A program made the position numbers and the translations under genes. A stretch of DNA of 64,000 bases from Nocardioides islandensis (GTDB taxonomy: Bacteria > Actinomycetota > Actinomycetes > Propionibacteriales > Nocardioidaceae). Below the pieces are notes generated by a model. That model made no database searches. It was not told where the DNA came from and saw only the letters and a program-made list of their open reading frames with translations. Of the stretch, positions 35,292 to 44,295 are shown one piece after another. Numbering within the stretch: position 1 is the first letter of the stretch; every line of letters starts with the position of its first letter. The stretch spans positions 1-64,000 of the forward strand of contig NZ_JADKPN010000003.1 of assembly GCF_015352455.1 (NCBI RefSeq), read 5' to 3'.

Positions 35292-36398
35292 ATGAGTGGA
35301 GCGCCGAAGTCGCGATCCGTCGTCCCCGCGCGCGTCCCACGCCGGTTCACGGCGGCCTGGAAGTCGCTCGACGACCCGGGTGCCCCGACCAGGGGTCCGC
35401 TCGTCGCGCTGGTGGCCTTCGCCATCCTGTGCGGCGTCGGCACCATCGGGTTCCCGCAGTACGTCCCGATCAACCTGCTGGTCGTGCCGCTGATCCTGGC
35501 CAGCCTCTTCCTGAGCCCGCGGTTCATGCTGCCGTTCATCTCGTTCCTCGCGGTTCTGGTGCTGGCCTCGTTGCCGAGGATCGTCAGCCCCACCCACCGC
35601 ACCTGGGTCGCGGTCGTCGTCATCCTCGTGCTGTGCGTGATCGTGCTGGTCACCTCCCACCGCCGCTCGCGTCTCGGGGTCGCCGGGGCACAGGGGGAGT
35701 CGATGCTGATCGACCTTCGCGACCGGATCCAGCGCTACGGCCGGCTCCCCGACCTGCCCTCGCAGTGGGTCGCGGAGTCGGCGCTGCGCTCCGCCGGCGG
35801 CACGCTCTTCGCCGGCGACTTCATCGTGGCGTCGGCGTCGCGCGGCCGGCTCGACGTGGCCGTCGTCGACGTCTCCGGCAAGGGTGACGCGGCGGCCACC
35901 CGGGCGCTGCTGCTGTCGGGCGCCTTCGGTGGCCTGATCACCGCCATCCCTCCCGACGAGTTCCTGACCGCCGCCAACGCCTACCTGCTCGGTCACCGCT
36001 GGGACGAGGGGTTCGCCACCGCGGTCCAGCTCTCCCTCGACCTGCAGTCGGGGCACTTCGAGGTCTGGACGGCCGGCCACCCGCCGGCGGTCCACCTGGC
36101 CGCCGGCAGCGGACGCTGGTCCGCCCTCCAGTCCGACGGACCGGTCCTGGGGCTGATCGAGGGGGCGGAGTTCGAGAGCGTGCGCGGGGTGATGCGGCCG
36201 GGCGACGCCCTCGTGATGTACACCGACGGGCTGGTCGAGACCTCCAAGAGGGAGATCGAGCTGGGCATCGACCGGCTCATCGGCGAGGCGGAGAAGGTGC
36301 TGCACGGCGACGCCACCGCCGACCGCGTCGACCGGCTGGTGGAGAAGCTCGGGTCGAAGGACGACGACCGCGCGATGCTGCTCGTGCACCGCCGCTGA
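35292..36398 (+). CDS. Membrane-anchored SpoIIE-type protein phosphatase
   Basis: 368 residues. The N-terminal third has four hydrophobic helices (about 37-125), forming a membrane module without a known sensor domain. The C-terminal PP2C/SpoIIE domain has the metal-binding acids: GGTLFAGDFIVA, VVDVSGKGDAAA, VMYTDGLVE and KDDDRAMLLV. Such phosphatases act on anti-sigma-factor antagonists or on secondary signals; no partner switch genes are adjacent. A TACAGT box at about 35256 may serve it. Confidence 0.88.
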   Translation: MSGAPKSRSVVPARVPRRFTAAWKSLDDPGAPTRGPLVALVAFAILCGVGTIGFPQYVPINLLVVPLILASLFLSPRFMLPFISFLAVLVLASLPRIVSPTHRTWVAVVVILVLCVIVLVTSHRRSRLGVAGAQGESMLIDLRDRIQRYGRLPDLPSQWVAESALRSAGGTLFAGDFIVASASRGRLDVAVVDVSGKGDAAATRALLLSGAFGGLITAIPPDEFLTAANAYLLGHRWDEGFATAVQLSLDLQSGHFEVWTAGHPPAVHLAAGSGRWSALQSDGPVLGLIEGAEFESVRGVMRPGDALVMYTDGLVETSKREIELGIDRLIGEAEKVLHGDATADRVDRLVEKLGSKDDDRAMLLVHRR

Positions 36399-36462
36399 CG
36401 CCGGCCGGGAGGCCTCGCCGGTTGGGGTGGGCACCCGCCGCTGTGGCACGATTCGGGCTTGC

Positions 36463-36533
36463 GCGGATGTAGCTCAATGGTAGAGCCCCAGTCTTCCAAA
36501 CTGGCTACGCGGGTTCGATTCCCGTCATCCGCT
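36463..36533 (+). tRNA. tRNA-Gly (anticodon TCC)
   Basis: 71-base cloverleaf. Acceptor GCGGATG/CATCCGC with discriminator T, D-arm GTAGCTCAATGGTAGAGC, anticodon stem CCAGT/ACTGG around loop CTTCCAA, T-arm CGGGTTCGATTCCCG. No CCA is encoded. Confidence 0.97.
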
Positions 36534-36591
36534 CTCAGGCGCCTCTACCCGTGCGTTCAGCACCGCTGAGCGGTGGGCCGAGGCAGCCTGG

Positions 36592-36664
36592 CGGGGCGTA
36601 GCGTAGTGGCTAGCGCGCCTGCTTTGGGAGCAGGAGATCGCAGGTTCGAGTCCTGTCGCCCCGA
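36592..36664 (+). tRNA. tRNA-Pro (anticodon TGG)
   Basis: 73-base cloverleaf. Acceptor CGGGGCG/CGCCCCG with discriminator A, anticodon stem CCTGC/GCAGG around loop TTTGGGA, T-arm GCAGGTTCGAGTCCTGT. No CCA is encoded. It lies 58 bases after tRNA-Gly and before tig; the rest of 36399-36724 shows no gene. Confidence 0.97.
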
Positions 36665-36724
36665 CCGACGAGAACGACCGATCCGACCGAGCCGCAACCC
36701 CCGAACGATCAAGGAGACACCCCT

Positions 36725-38155
36725 GTGAAGAGCGCCGTCGAGACCTTGAGCCCGACCCGGGCCAAGCTGACCGTCGAGGTGCCCTTCGAGGAGCTCAAGC
36801 CGAGCCTCGACAAGGCGTACAAGACCATCGCCCAGCAGATCAACGTCCCCGGCTTCCGCCGCGGCAAGGTGCCCCCGATGGTGATCGACCGCCAGGTCGG
36901 CCGCGGCGCCATCCTCGACCAGGCGATCAACGACGCCCTGCCGCAGCTGTACGTCCAGGCGCTCCAGGACAACGACCTCCAGCCGATGGCCCAGCCGGAG
37001 ATCGAGGTCACCAAGCTCGAGGACAACGAGTCGCTGGAGTTCACCGCGGAGGTGGACGTCAAGCCGGAGATCACGCTGCCGGCGTACGACGACCTCACCG
37101 CGCAGGTCGAGGACGTCGCGGTCACCGACCAGGACGTCGAGGAGCAGGTGCAGGCGCTGCGCGAGCGGTTCGCCACCCTGGTCGACGTCGACCGCGCCGC
37201 CGAGGACGGCGACTTCGTGGTCATCGACCTGGTCGCCCAGCAGGACGGCCAGACCGTCGAGGGCGCCGAGCTGACCGGTATGTCCTACAAGGTCGGCCGC
37301 GGCGGCATGCTCGACGGCCTCGACGAGGCGCTCGCCGGGATGTCGGCCGGCGACGAGAGGACCTTCTCCTCCCAGCTCGTGGGCGGCGACCTGGTCGGCA
37401 CCGACGTCGACGTGACGGTGAAGGTCGACAAGGTCCAGGAGCAGGAGCTCCCGGAGTTCGACGACGAGTTCGCCCAGCTGGCCTCGGAGTTCGACACCGC
37501 CGGCGAGCTGTCCGAGGACGTCCGCGAGCGGCTCGGCCGGGGCAAGCGCCTCGAGCAGGCCGCGGCCGCGCGTGACGCCGTCCTCGAGGCCCTGCTCGAG
37601 CGCGTCGACATCCCGCTCCCGGAGACCGTCGTCACCGACGAGCTGAACTCCCGGCGCCAGAACATCGAGCAGCAGCTGGCGTACGCCGGCCTGACGATGG
37701 ACAAGTACCTCGAGGACGAGGGCCAGACCGCCGAGGAGTTCGAGGCCGACCTGGAGCGCCGCGTCCGCGACGCCGTCGTGGCGCAGCTGCTGCTCGACGA
37801 GGTCGCCACCAAGGAGGAGCTCGGCGTCGACCAGAACGAGCTCCAGCAGCACCTCTCCGTGCGGGCCCAGCAGTCCGGCCAGGACCCGCAGGACTTCGTC
37901 AACCACATGTTCGAGCACAACCACATCCCCGAGCTGGTCCAGGAGATCCGCCGGGGCAAGGCGCTCGCCCAGATCGTGGAGAACGCCACCGTCACCGACG
38001 CCTCCGGCAACGTCATCGACCTCAAGAACCTGCGCCCGGACGGCACCATCGGCGACCCGGCGGACGAGACCGACGAGGCGACGGACGAGAAGGGGGACGC
38101 GGAGCAGCCGGCTGCCGAGCCGGACGAGCCGACCACCGCGGCCGCGCGCCTGTGA
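36725..38155 (+). CDS. tig: Trigger factor
   Basis: 476-residue ribosome-associated chaperone and peptidyl-prolyl isomerase. The ribosome-docking signature is VPGFRRGKVPP near residue 43; the FKBP-type domain covers about 150-245 (GDFVVIDLVAQQDGQTVEG, YKVGRGGMLDGLDEALAGM), followed by the helical substrate arms. The last 45 residues are a low-complexity acidic tail typical of actinobacteria. It starts at GTG with AAGGAGACACCCCT upstream. It precedes the clp genes, as in mycobacteria. Confidence 0.96.
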   Translation: MKSAVETLSPTRAKLTVEVPFEELKPSLDKAYKTIAQQINVPGFRRGKVPPMVIDRQVGRGAILDQAINDALPQLYVQALQDNDLQPMAQPEIEVTKLEDNESLEFTAEVDVKPEITLPAYDDLTAQVEDVAVTDQDVEEQVQALRERFATLVDVDRAAEDGDFVVIDLVAQQDGQTVEGAELTGMSYKVGRGGMLDGLDEALAGMSAGDERTFSSQLVGGDLVGTDVDVTVKVDKVQEQELPEFDDEFAQLASEFDTAGELSEDVRERLGRGKRLEQAAAARDAVLEALLERVDIPLPETVVTDELNSRRQNIEQQLAYAGLTMDKYLEDEGQTAEEFEADLERRVRDAVVAQLLLDEVATKEELGVDQNELQQHLSVRAQQSGQDPQDFVNHMFEHNHIPELVQEIRRGKALAQIVENATVTDASGNVIDLKNLRPDGTIGDPADETDEATDEKGDAEQPAAEPDEPTTAAARL

Positions 38156-38218
38156 CCGAGGTCGTCGCTGCGCAAAATTAGTTCGTTCGAACCATCCCCG
38201 CGGCCTCTCAGGTTCCTC

Positions 38219-38224
38219 TAGGGT
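38219..38224 (+). promoter_or_regulatory. Leaderless -10 box for the secreted protein
   Basis: TAGGGT, 6 bases before the ATG at 38231. The preceding 60 bases hold an unusually AT-rich patch (CAAAATTAGTTCG) and a small dyad GTTCGAAC at 38185-38192. Confidence 0.5.
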
Positions 38225-38230
38225 CCGGCC

Positions 38231-39973
38231 ATGACCACTCGAATCTCGCGGGCGCGCGTCATCGCGCCTGCGGTCGCCGCGTCACTGGCCGCGGCCTCGC
38301 TGATCGCCTTGTCGGCGGTCCCCGCATCGGCGGCGACGTCCACCTTCACCCAGGACACCGACATCTCCATGGGTGGGGTCAGCTACGACGTGTCCAACAC
38401 GGCGTCCATCAGCATCCCGGCGGTCGGGACTGCGGGCACGTACCCGTCGACCATCAACGTGACGTCCCCGACGCTCATCAAGGACGTCAACGTCCACCTG
38501 TTCAACATCAGCCACACGTTCCCCGACGACCTGGACATCCTGCTGGTGGGTCCGGGCGGGGAGCAGGTGATCTTGATGAGTGACGCCGGTGACGGCGCCG
38601 ACGCGGGCGAGGACCTCGTCAACGCCAACCTGACGTTCGACAGCCAGGCAGGGTCGCTGCTGCCGGACTCGACCGCCATCGGCGCTTCGGGCGGCACCTT
38701 CCGTCCGACCAACTACGAGGGCGTGGACTCGTGGCAGGCCCCCGCACCGGTGGCCAACGGCAACACCTCCCTGTCGGTCTTCAACGACACCCTCGCGGCG
38801 GGGACCTGGAGCCTGTACATCCGGGACGACACCGTCGTGGACTCCGGCACGGTGGCCGGAGGTTGGGGCCTCAGCTTCGTCACCGAGACCGTGCCCCACC
38901 CCAGCACTGTCGCGGTGACCGGTCTTCCGCAGATCAGCGACGTCAACGTGCACCTGAACGGCATCACCGCCAATGAGCCCGACGACATCAACCTGCTGCT
39001 CGTGGGACCCGGTGGGCAGCAGTCCTACCTGTGGGGCGACAGCGGGGGATTCCTCCCGATCTCGAACTTCAACGTGACCTTCGACGACGAAGCGGCCGGC
39101 ACGATGCCCGACGACGACCCCATCACCAACGGAGGGACCTACAAGCCCTTCCTCCAGGGGGACATCGAGGACTTCGGATCGCCGGCTCCGCCGGCCACAG
39201 GGGTCACGGTGCTGTCGGTCTTCGACGGCCAGAGCCCCAACGGCAACTGGGACCTGTACGCGTTCAACGACGCGATGGAGGAGCCGATCGTCATCAGCGG
39301 CTGGTCGCTGGAGTTCACCTGGGCCGACACCTTGAACCCGACGGGGACGGTCACGGTGAACGGCGGCGCGGCCACGACGAACACGACGGCGGTCACCTTG
39401 GGCGTGACGGCGAACGACCCGGCGCCGGCCAGCGGCGTGACCCAGATGCGGTTCAGCAACGACGGGGTCACCTTCTCGCCGTACCAGGCGTTCGCGCCGA
39501 CGGCGGCGTGGACCCTGGCGGCCGGCGACGGCGTGAAGACCGTCTACGCGCAGTTCCGGGACGCTGACGGCAACCAGTCGGCGGTCGCGACCGACACCAT
39601 CGCCCTGTCGACGGTCGTCCCTGACACGACGAGCCCGACGGTCGTCAAGACCACGCCCGCGAAGAACGCCAAGGGCGTCAAGGTGACGACGAAGGTCAAG
39701 CTCAAGGTGAGCGAGGCGCTCAACGCGAGCACCATCACCACCAAGACGGTCTACCTGAAGGCCAAGGGCAGCTCCAAGAAGGTCAAGGCCAAGCTGAAGT
39801 ACAACGCAGCCGGCAAGACCATCGTGCTGACGCCCAAGAGCGCGCTCAAGCACAACAAGAAGTACACCTTCACGGCGACGCCCGGGGTCAAGGACGTGTC
39901 GGGCAACCCGCTCGACGGCGCCGCGGGCAAGCCGGGGGCCCAGAAGGTGACGTTCTCCTTCACGACCGGCTGA
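38231..39973 (+). CDS. Large secreted protein with tandem P-domain-like repeats and a C-terminal Ig-like domain
   Basis: 580 residues. A signal peptide (cleaved near residue 35, VPASAATS) leads to two related beta-sandwich units: DVNVHLFNISHTFPDDLDILLVGPGGEQ (near 80) and DVNVHLNGITANEPDDINLLLVGPGGQQ (near 240), each ending in an SLYIRDD/DLYAFND and GGWGLSF/SGWSLEF strand. These look like proprotein-convertase P-domains. A Big_5-type domain rich in lysine ends the protein (TPAKNAKGVKVTTKVKLKVSE, then ALKHNKKYTFT). No catalytic domain or sortase signal is visible. Likely a surface or matrix protein. Confidence 0.8.
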   Translation: MTTRISRARVIAPAVAASLAAASLIALSAVPASAATSTFTQDTDISMGGVSYDVSNTASISIPAVGTAGTYPSTINVTSPTLIKDVNVHLFNISHTFPDDLDILLVGPGGEQVILMSDAGDGADAGEDLVNANLTFDSQAGSLLPDSTAIGASGGTFRPTNYEGVDSWQAPAPVANGNTSLSVFNDTLAAGTWSLYIRDDTVVDSGTVAGGWGLSFVTETVPHPSTVAVTGLPQISDVNVHLNGITANEPDDINLLLVGPGGQQSYLWGDSGGFLPISNFNVTFDDEAAGTMPDDDPITNGGTYKPFLQGDIEDFGSPAPPATGVTVLSVFDGQSPNGNWDLYAFNDAMEEPIVISGWSLEFTWADTLNPTGTVTVNGGAATTNTTAVTLGVTANDPAPASGVTQMRFSNDGVTFSPYQAFAPTAAWTLAAGDGVKTVYAQFRDADGNQSAVATDTIALSTVVPDTTSPTVVKTTPAKNAKGVKVTTKVKLKVSEALNASTITTKTVYLKAKGSSKKVKAKLKYNAAGKTIVLTPKSALKHNKKYTFTATPGVKDVSGNPLDGAAGKPGAQKVTFSFTTG

Positions 39974-39993
39974 CCCCAGCTGCACCACCGCTC

Positions 39994-40026
39994 GTGCCCC
40001 GGCGTCCTCCCTGGACGCCGGGGCAC
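39994..40026 (+). terminator. Strong hairpin after the secreted protein gene
   Basis: GTGCCCCGGCGTCC and GGACGCCGGGGCAC form a perfect 14-bp stem around TCCCT. No U-tract. Confidence 0.75.
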
Positions 40027-40043
40027 GGCCATGTCTGCGGCCG

Positions 40044-40049
40044 TATCGT
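40044..40049 (+). promoter_or_regulatory. Leaderless -10 box for the AAA+ gene
   Basis: TATCGT, 6 bases before the ATG at 40056. Confidence 0.45.
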
Positions 40050-40055
40050 CGCCCC

Positions 40056-41534
40056 ATGAGCGACGGGGCGGCTCCGGAGGTCGCTGACCTGGGCAGGTAC
40101 GGCCGACGGCTCGTGAGCCGGTTCGTCGAGAAGGCGCGGGAGGCGGACCGGCCGCGGTTCGCCACCATGCTCACCGACCATCTCGGCGTGTCCGCGGACG
40201 GCCTGCCGGTGGCCGAGCAGCAGTGGCCGTCGTACGAGCACGTCAACGTCCAGGCCGCCCTCGACGCCTGGCTCGGCGAGCCGGGTCGCACCCACCACGT
40301 GGTCGGCGTCGCCGGGCTGCGGCACCACGGCCCTGTGGGGATCGCGGACCTGCTGGGCATGACGCCGGAGGAGAGCAAGTACGGCGCCCGGCCGGGCAAC
40401 GTGCTGCGCACCGCGCTGCCGACCGGTCCGGACGGCCAGACGCGCGAGTGCCTGCGGACGGCGATCGTGTTCGTGACCGAGGCGGACGGCAGCCGGGTCG
40501 CGATCCTGTTCCGCTGCCCGGACCCCGAGCAGGGCCGGGACTCCATGACGATCGAGGTGATCGCCTCCCGCGACGGCGCCGGAACGCAGATCGCGGCGCG
40601 GCTGCGCGACCTGGCCATCGAGCACAACGTCTACCGGGGGCAGGTGGTGTCGTTCGGGCGGACGATGTTCGGCTACCACCCGGGCACCGCCCTCACCTTC
40701 CACCACCGAGAGCCGCTGGACCCGGCCGAGCTGGTGCTGCCGGAGGAGACCTTCGCCGACGTACGCCGGCAGGTCGTCGGCGTCGCCCGGCACCGCGACG
40801 CGCTGCGCTCGGCCGGGCAGCACCTGAAGCGCGGGCTGCTGCTCTACGGCCCGCCCGGCGTCGGCAAGACGCACACCGTGAGGTACCTCGTGGGCGAGCT
40901 CACGGGCACCACCATCGTCCAGCTCAGCGGCGACGCGCTGTCGGCCATCCGGCAGGCGTGCTCGATCGCGCGCACCCTCCAGCCGGCGATGATCGTGGTC
41001 GAGGACGTGGACCTGATCGCGCAGCAGCGGGACGTGTACGACGGTGGCGCGCCGCTGCTGTTCATGCTGCTCAACGAGATGGACGGGCTCGAGGAGGACG
41101 CCGACGTGGTGTTCCTGCTGACCACCAACCGCGCCGACCTGCTCGAGGACGCGTTGGCGTCCCGGCCCGGCCGCGTCGACCAGGCCGTGCACATCGACCT
41201 GCCCGACCGGGAGGCCCGGCGGCGGCTGGTCGCGTTGTACCGCCGCGGCCTGGACCTGGACGAGTCCCGGGTCGAGGAGGTGCTGGACCGGACCGACGGG
41301 GTGACCGCCTCGTTCCTCAAGGAGCTGCTCCGACGGGCCGCAGTGGTGGCGGCCGAGCGGGAGGAGACCGCCGCGGGTGCCGTCGTACGCGTGACGGGGG
41401 AGGACCTCGTGGCAGCCCTGGACGACCTGCTCGACACGCGCAACCGGATGACCCGCCGTGCCCTGGGGCTCGATGTGTCTGCTCTCGGCGAACAGGTGCC
41501 CGTTCACCCGGGTTCGGGGGCTCCCGGCGGCTAG
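40056..41534 (+). CDS. AAA+ ATPase with a novel N-terminal domain
   Basis: 492 residues. The C-terminal half is an AAA+ module close to the CDC48/FtsH group: GPPGVGKT at 265-272, Walker B MIVVEDVD, sensor 1 LLTTNRAD and arginine finger region SRPGRVD, with a lid to about 430. Residues 1-240 match no domain I know and contain a segment seen in related actinobacterial ATPases ([20 protein letters not shown]). No FtsH-type protease domain and no ClpP-docking LGF/IGF tripeptide is apparent. Its stop codon forms the clpP1 -10 box, so the two genes adjoin closely. Confidence 0.83.
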   Translation: MSDGAAPEVADLGRYGRRLVSRFVEKAREADRPRFATMLTDHLGVSADGLPVAEQQWPSYEHVNVQAALDAWLGEPGRTHHVVGVAGLRHHGPVGIADLLGMTPEESKYGARPGNVLRTALPTGPDGQTRECLRTAIVFVTEADGSRVAILFRCPDPEQGRDSMTIEVIASRDGAGTQIAARLRDLAIEHNVYRGQVVSFGRTMFGYHPGTALTFHHREPLDPAELVLPEETFADVRRQVVGVARHRDALRSAGQHLKRGLLLYGPPGVGKTHTVRYLVGELTGTTIVQLSGDALSAIRQACSIARTLQPAMIVVEDVDLIAQQRDVYDGGAPLLFMLLNEMDGLEEDADVVFLLTTNRADLLEDALASRPGRVDQAVHIDLPDREARRRLVALYRRGLDLDESRVEEVLDRTDGVTASFLKELLRRAAVVAAEREETAAGAVVRVTGEDLVAALDDLLDTRNRMTRRALGLDVSALGEQVPVHPGSGAPGG

Positions 41535-41537
41535 GGT
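41532..41537 (+). promoter_or_regulatory. Leaderless -10 box for clpP1
   Basis: TAGGGT, 7 bases before the GTG at 41545. The TAG is also the stop codon of the AAA+ gene. Confidence 0.55.
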
Positions 41538-41544
41538 CGCAGGC

Positions 41545-42183
41545 GTGACAGGCAATGAGACATACGATCGGCCGACCATGAACGGTGGCCCCGCGGGCTA
41601 CGGGCTCGACGACCACATCTACCAGCGGCTGCTGAAGGAACGCATCGTCTTCCTCGGCTCGGAGGTGCGCGACTCGAACGCCAACGCGATCTGCGCCCAG
41701 CTGCTGCTGCTCTCAGCCGAGGACCCCGACGCCGACATCTTCCTGCACATCAACTCGCCCGGTGGCTCGGTCGACGCGGGCATGGCGATCTACGACACCA
41801 TGAACTACATCCCGAACGACGTGGCGACGGTCGGCATGGGGCTGGCGGCCTCGATGGGCCAGTTCCTGCTCTGCGCCGGCGCGAAGGGCAAGCGCTACGC
41901 CTTGCCGCACGCGCGGATCATGATGCACCAGCCGTCGTCCGGCATGGGCGGCTCGGCCTCCGACATCAAGATCCAGGCCCAGCAGTCACTGCACATCAAG
42001 AAGATCCTGCTCGAGCTGATCTCCGAGCACACCGGGCAGCCGATCGACCAGGTCATCGCCGACGCCGACCGCGACCGCTGGTTCACCGCCGAGCAGGCGC
42101 GCGACTACGGCCTGGTCGACCAGGTCATCTCCAGCGCGCTGCAGGCCGCCGACGAGGGCCGCCCGGCCCGTACCAAGGACTGA
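41545..42183 (+). CDS. clpP1: ATP-dependent Clp protease proteolytic subunit 1
   Basis: 212 residues from GTG 41545. The catalytic triad is Ser103 (GLAASMGQF), His128 (MMHQPSS) and Asp177 (DRDRW). [18 protein letters not shown] is the oxyanion strand. GTG 41545 is preferred because it lies 7 bases after TAGGGT; the ATG at 41578 would remove 11 residues that precede the conserved start and has no ribosome-binding site. It forms the mixed tetradecamer with ClpP2, eight bases downstream, as in mycobacteria. Confidence 0.94.
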   Translation: MTGNETYDRPTMNGGPAGYGLDDHIYQRLLKERIVFLGSEVRDSNANAICAQLLLLSAEDPDADIFLHINSPGGSVDAGMAIYDTMNYIPNDVATVGMGLAASMGQFLLCAGAKGKRYALPHARIMMHQPSSGMGGSASDIKIQAQQSLHIKKILLELISEHTGQPIDQVIADADRDRWFTAEQARDYGLVDQVISSALQAADEGRPARTKD

Positions 42184-42191
42184 GGACTTCG

Positions 42192-42800
42192 ATGAACTAC
42201 TACATCCCCCAGTGGGAGGAGCGGACGTCGTACGGCTTCCGCCGGATCGACCCCTACGCCAAGCTGTTCGAGGACCGCATCATCTTCCTCGGCACGCCGA
42301 TCTCCGACGACGTCGCCAACGCGGTGATGGCCCAGCTGCTCTGCCTGGAGTCGATGAACCCCGACCAGGACGTGCAGATCTACATCAACTCGCCGGGCGG
42401 CTCGTTCACGGCGCTGACCGCGATCTACGACACGATGCGGTTCATCCAGCCCGACGTGCAGACGGTGTGCCTGGGCCAGGCGGCCTCGGCGGCGGCGATC
42501 CTGCTGGCGGCCGGCACGCCCGGCAAGCGCCTGGCGCTGCCCAACAGCCGCATCCTGATCCACCAGCCCTACACCGAGGGCACGTTCGGCCAGACCTCCG
42601 ACATCGAGATCCAGGCCAACGAGATCCTGCGGATGCGTGAGCTGCTGGAGAAGATGATCAGCGACCACTCGGGCAAGTCGATCGAGGAGGTCAGCCGCGA
42701 CATCGAGCGCGACAAGATCCTCACCGCGGAGGGTGCGGTCGAGTACGGTCTGGTCGACGCGGTCCTCGAGTCCCGCAAGAGGACCCCGGTCCTCGCCTAG
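42192..42800 (+). CDS. clpP2: ATP-dependent Clp protease proteolytic subunit 2
   Basis: 202 residues with triad Ser99 ([10 protein letters not shown]), His124 (LIHQPYT) and Asp174 (ERDKIL). [19 protein letters not shown] and [19 protein letters not shown] mark the second actinobacterial ClpP, which in mycobacteria docks the ClpX/ClpC1 ATPase ring. The N-terminus [27 protein letters not shown] is long, as expected for this paralogue. It is co-transcribed with clpP1. Confidence 0.94.
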   Translation: MNYYIPQWEERTSYGFRRIDPYAKLFEDRIIFLGTPISDDVANAVMAQLLCLESMNPDQDVQIYINSPGGSFTALTAIYDTMRFIQPDVQTVCLGQAASAAAILLAAGTPGKRLALPNSRILIHQPYTEGTFGQTSDIEIQANEILRMRELLEKMISDHSGKSIEEVSRDIERDKILTAEGAVEYGLVDAVLESRKRTPVLA

Positions 42801-42806
42801 ACAGTT

Positions 42807-42839
42807 CCGTGTCCGTCCCCCCACCGGGGGGTGGCACGG
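42807..42839 (+). terminator. Stem-loop between clpP2 and clpX
   Basis: CCCCCC (42817-42822) and GGGGGG (42826-42831) form a tight stem, extended by CCGTG and CACGG outside. It lies just after the clpP2 stop and may reduce read-through into clpX. Confidence 0.5.
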
Positions 42840-42935
42840 GGTAACGTCGAATCGCTGACTTGTTCGTCGTGGCCTGCAGCACCCGTCGTACCTGCTGGAC
42901 CCCCTGAACCCGGCCGAATCGGAGGATGACCGCCC

Positions 42936-44219
42936 GTGGCACGCATCGGTGACGGAGGCGACCTGCTCAAGTGCTCTTTCTGCGGGAAGAGCCAGAAGCA
43001 GGTCAAGAAGCTCATCGCCGGCCCCGGCGTCTACATCTGCGACGAGTGCATCGACCTGTGCAACGAGATCATCGAGGAGGAGCTCAGCGAGGGTGCTGAG
43101 GTCTCCCTCGACGAGCTGCCGAAGCCGCGGGAGATCTCGGAGTTCCTCGACTCCTACGTCATCGGCCAGGAGCAGGCGAAGAAGACGCTCGCCGTGGCGG
43201 TCTACAACCACTACAAGCGCGTGCAGGCCGGTCTCCAGCCGGTGACCGGCAAGCACTCCAAGGAAGAGGTCGTCGAGGTCGCCAAGAGCAACATCCTGCT
43301 CATCGGCCCGACCGGCTGCGGCAAGACCTACCTGGCCCAGACCCTCGCCCGGATGCTCAACGTGCCGTTCGCGATCGCGGACGCCACGGCGCTGACCGAG
43401 GCGGGTTACGTGGGTGAGGACGTCGAGAACATCCTCCTCAAGCTGATCCAGGCCGCTGACTACGACGTCAAGAAGGCCGAGACCGGGATCATCTACATCG
43501 ACGAGATCGACAAGGTGGCCCGCAAGGCGGAGAACCCCTCGATCACACGCGACGTCTCCGGCGAGGGCGTCCAGCAGGCGCTGCTGAAGATCATCGAGGG
43601 CACGACGGCCTCGGTGCCGCCGCAGGGGGGCCGCAAGCACCCCCACCAGGAGTTCATCCAGATCGACACCACCAACATCCTGTTCATCGTGGGCGGTGCC
43701 TTCGCCGGCCTCGAGCAGATCATCGAGCAGCGGGTCGGCAAGAAGTCCCTGGGCTTCACCGCCGAGGTCCGGGGCCAGGCCGAGCGCGACGGCGAGGACC
43801 TGCTGTCCGAGGTGCGCCCCGAGGACCTCGCCAAGTTCGGGCTGATCCCCGAGTTCATCGGCCGGCTGCCGATGATCGCGACCGTCCGCAAGCTCGACGT
43901 GGACGCCCTGGTGCGCATCCTGACCGAGCCGCGCAACGCGTTCGTGAAGCAGTACCAGAAGCTCTTCGAGCTCGACAACGTCGAGCTGGAGTTCACCGAG
44001 GACGCGGTTGCCGCCGTGGCCGCGAAGGCCCTCGAGCGAGGTACGGGCGCCCGTGGCGCCCGCGCCATCCTCGAGGAGGTCCTCCTCCACGTGATGTACG
44101 ACGTCCCCTCCCGCGGCGACATCGGCAAGGTCATCGTCACCCGCGAGACCGTCGACGACGAGGAGACCCCCGAGCTCGTCCTGCGCGAGTCCGAGGCGAA
44201 GAAGAAGAAGTCGGCCTAG
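42936..44219 (+). CDS. clpX: ATP-dependent Clp protease ATP-binding subunit ClpX
   Basis: 427-residue AAA+ unfoldase. The N-terminal zinc domain has Cys13, 16, 35 and 38 (CSFCGKS, ICDEC). GPTGCGKT, the pore loop GYVGED, Walker [11 protein letters not shown] and the ClpP-docking loop SLGFTA are all present, with the C-terminal small domain RGARAILEE. It starts at GTG with GGAGG ten bases upstream and has a 135-base leader region after clpP2. It feeds unfolded substrates to ClpP1P2. Confidence 0.97.
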   Translation: MARIGDGGDLLKCSFCGKSQKQVKKLIAGPGVYICDECIDLCNEIIEEELSEGAEVSLDELPKPREISEFLDSYVIGQEQAKKTLAVAVYNHYKRVQAGLQPVTGKHSKEEVVEVAKSNILLIGPTGCGKTYLAQTLARMLNVPFAIADATALTEAGYVGEDVENILLKLIQAADYDVKKAETGIIYIDEIDKVARKAENPSITRDVSGEGVQQALLKIIEGTTASVPPQGGRKHPHQEFIQIDTTNILFIVGGAFAGLEQIIEQRVGKKSLGFTAEVRGQAERDGEDLLSEVRPEDLAKFGLIPEFIGRLPMIATVRKLDVDALVRILTEPRNAFVKQYQKLFELDNVELEFTEDAVAAVAAKALERGTGARGARAILEEVLLHVMYDVPSRGDIGKVIVTRETVDDEETPELVLRESEAKKKKSA

Positions 44220-44242
44220 GCGCAGCCGAGCGGGCTTTGCCC

Positions 44243-44295
44243 GATTCGTCTGCGGTGTCGCCTGGGGTGCGACGCTCAGGAGGCCTGGACGAATC
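44243..44295. repeat. Short palindromic repeat, copy A
   Basis: GATTCGTCTGCGGTGTCGCCTGG, closed by the arm GACGAATC at 44288-44295. It overlaps the end of the AbiEi-type gene, whose last codons lie inside it. Related to copies at 45214 and 45352. Confidence 0.7.

Noticed and set aside
41578..42183. clpP1 starting at ATG 41578
   Set aside because: No ribosome-binding site precedes it, while GTG 41545 has the -10 spacing seen at many other starts here. It remains an alternative.
42801..42935. ClgR or heat-shock operator upstream of clpX or clpP1
   Set aside because: I looked for paired GTTCGC/GCGAAC-type arms. Only partial matches such as GAAC-N8-GTTC near 41490 are seen, too weak to call.
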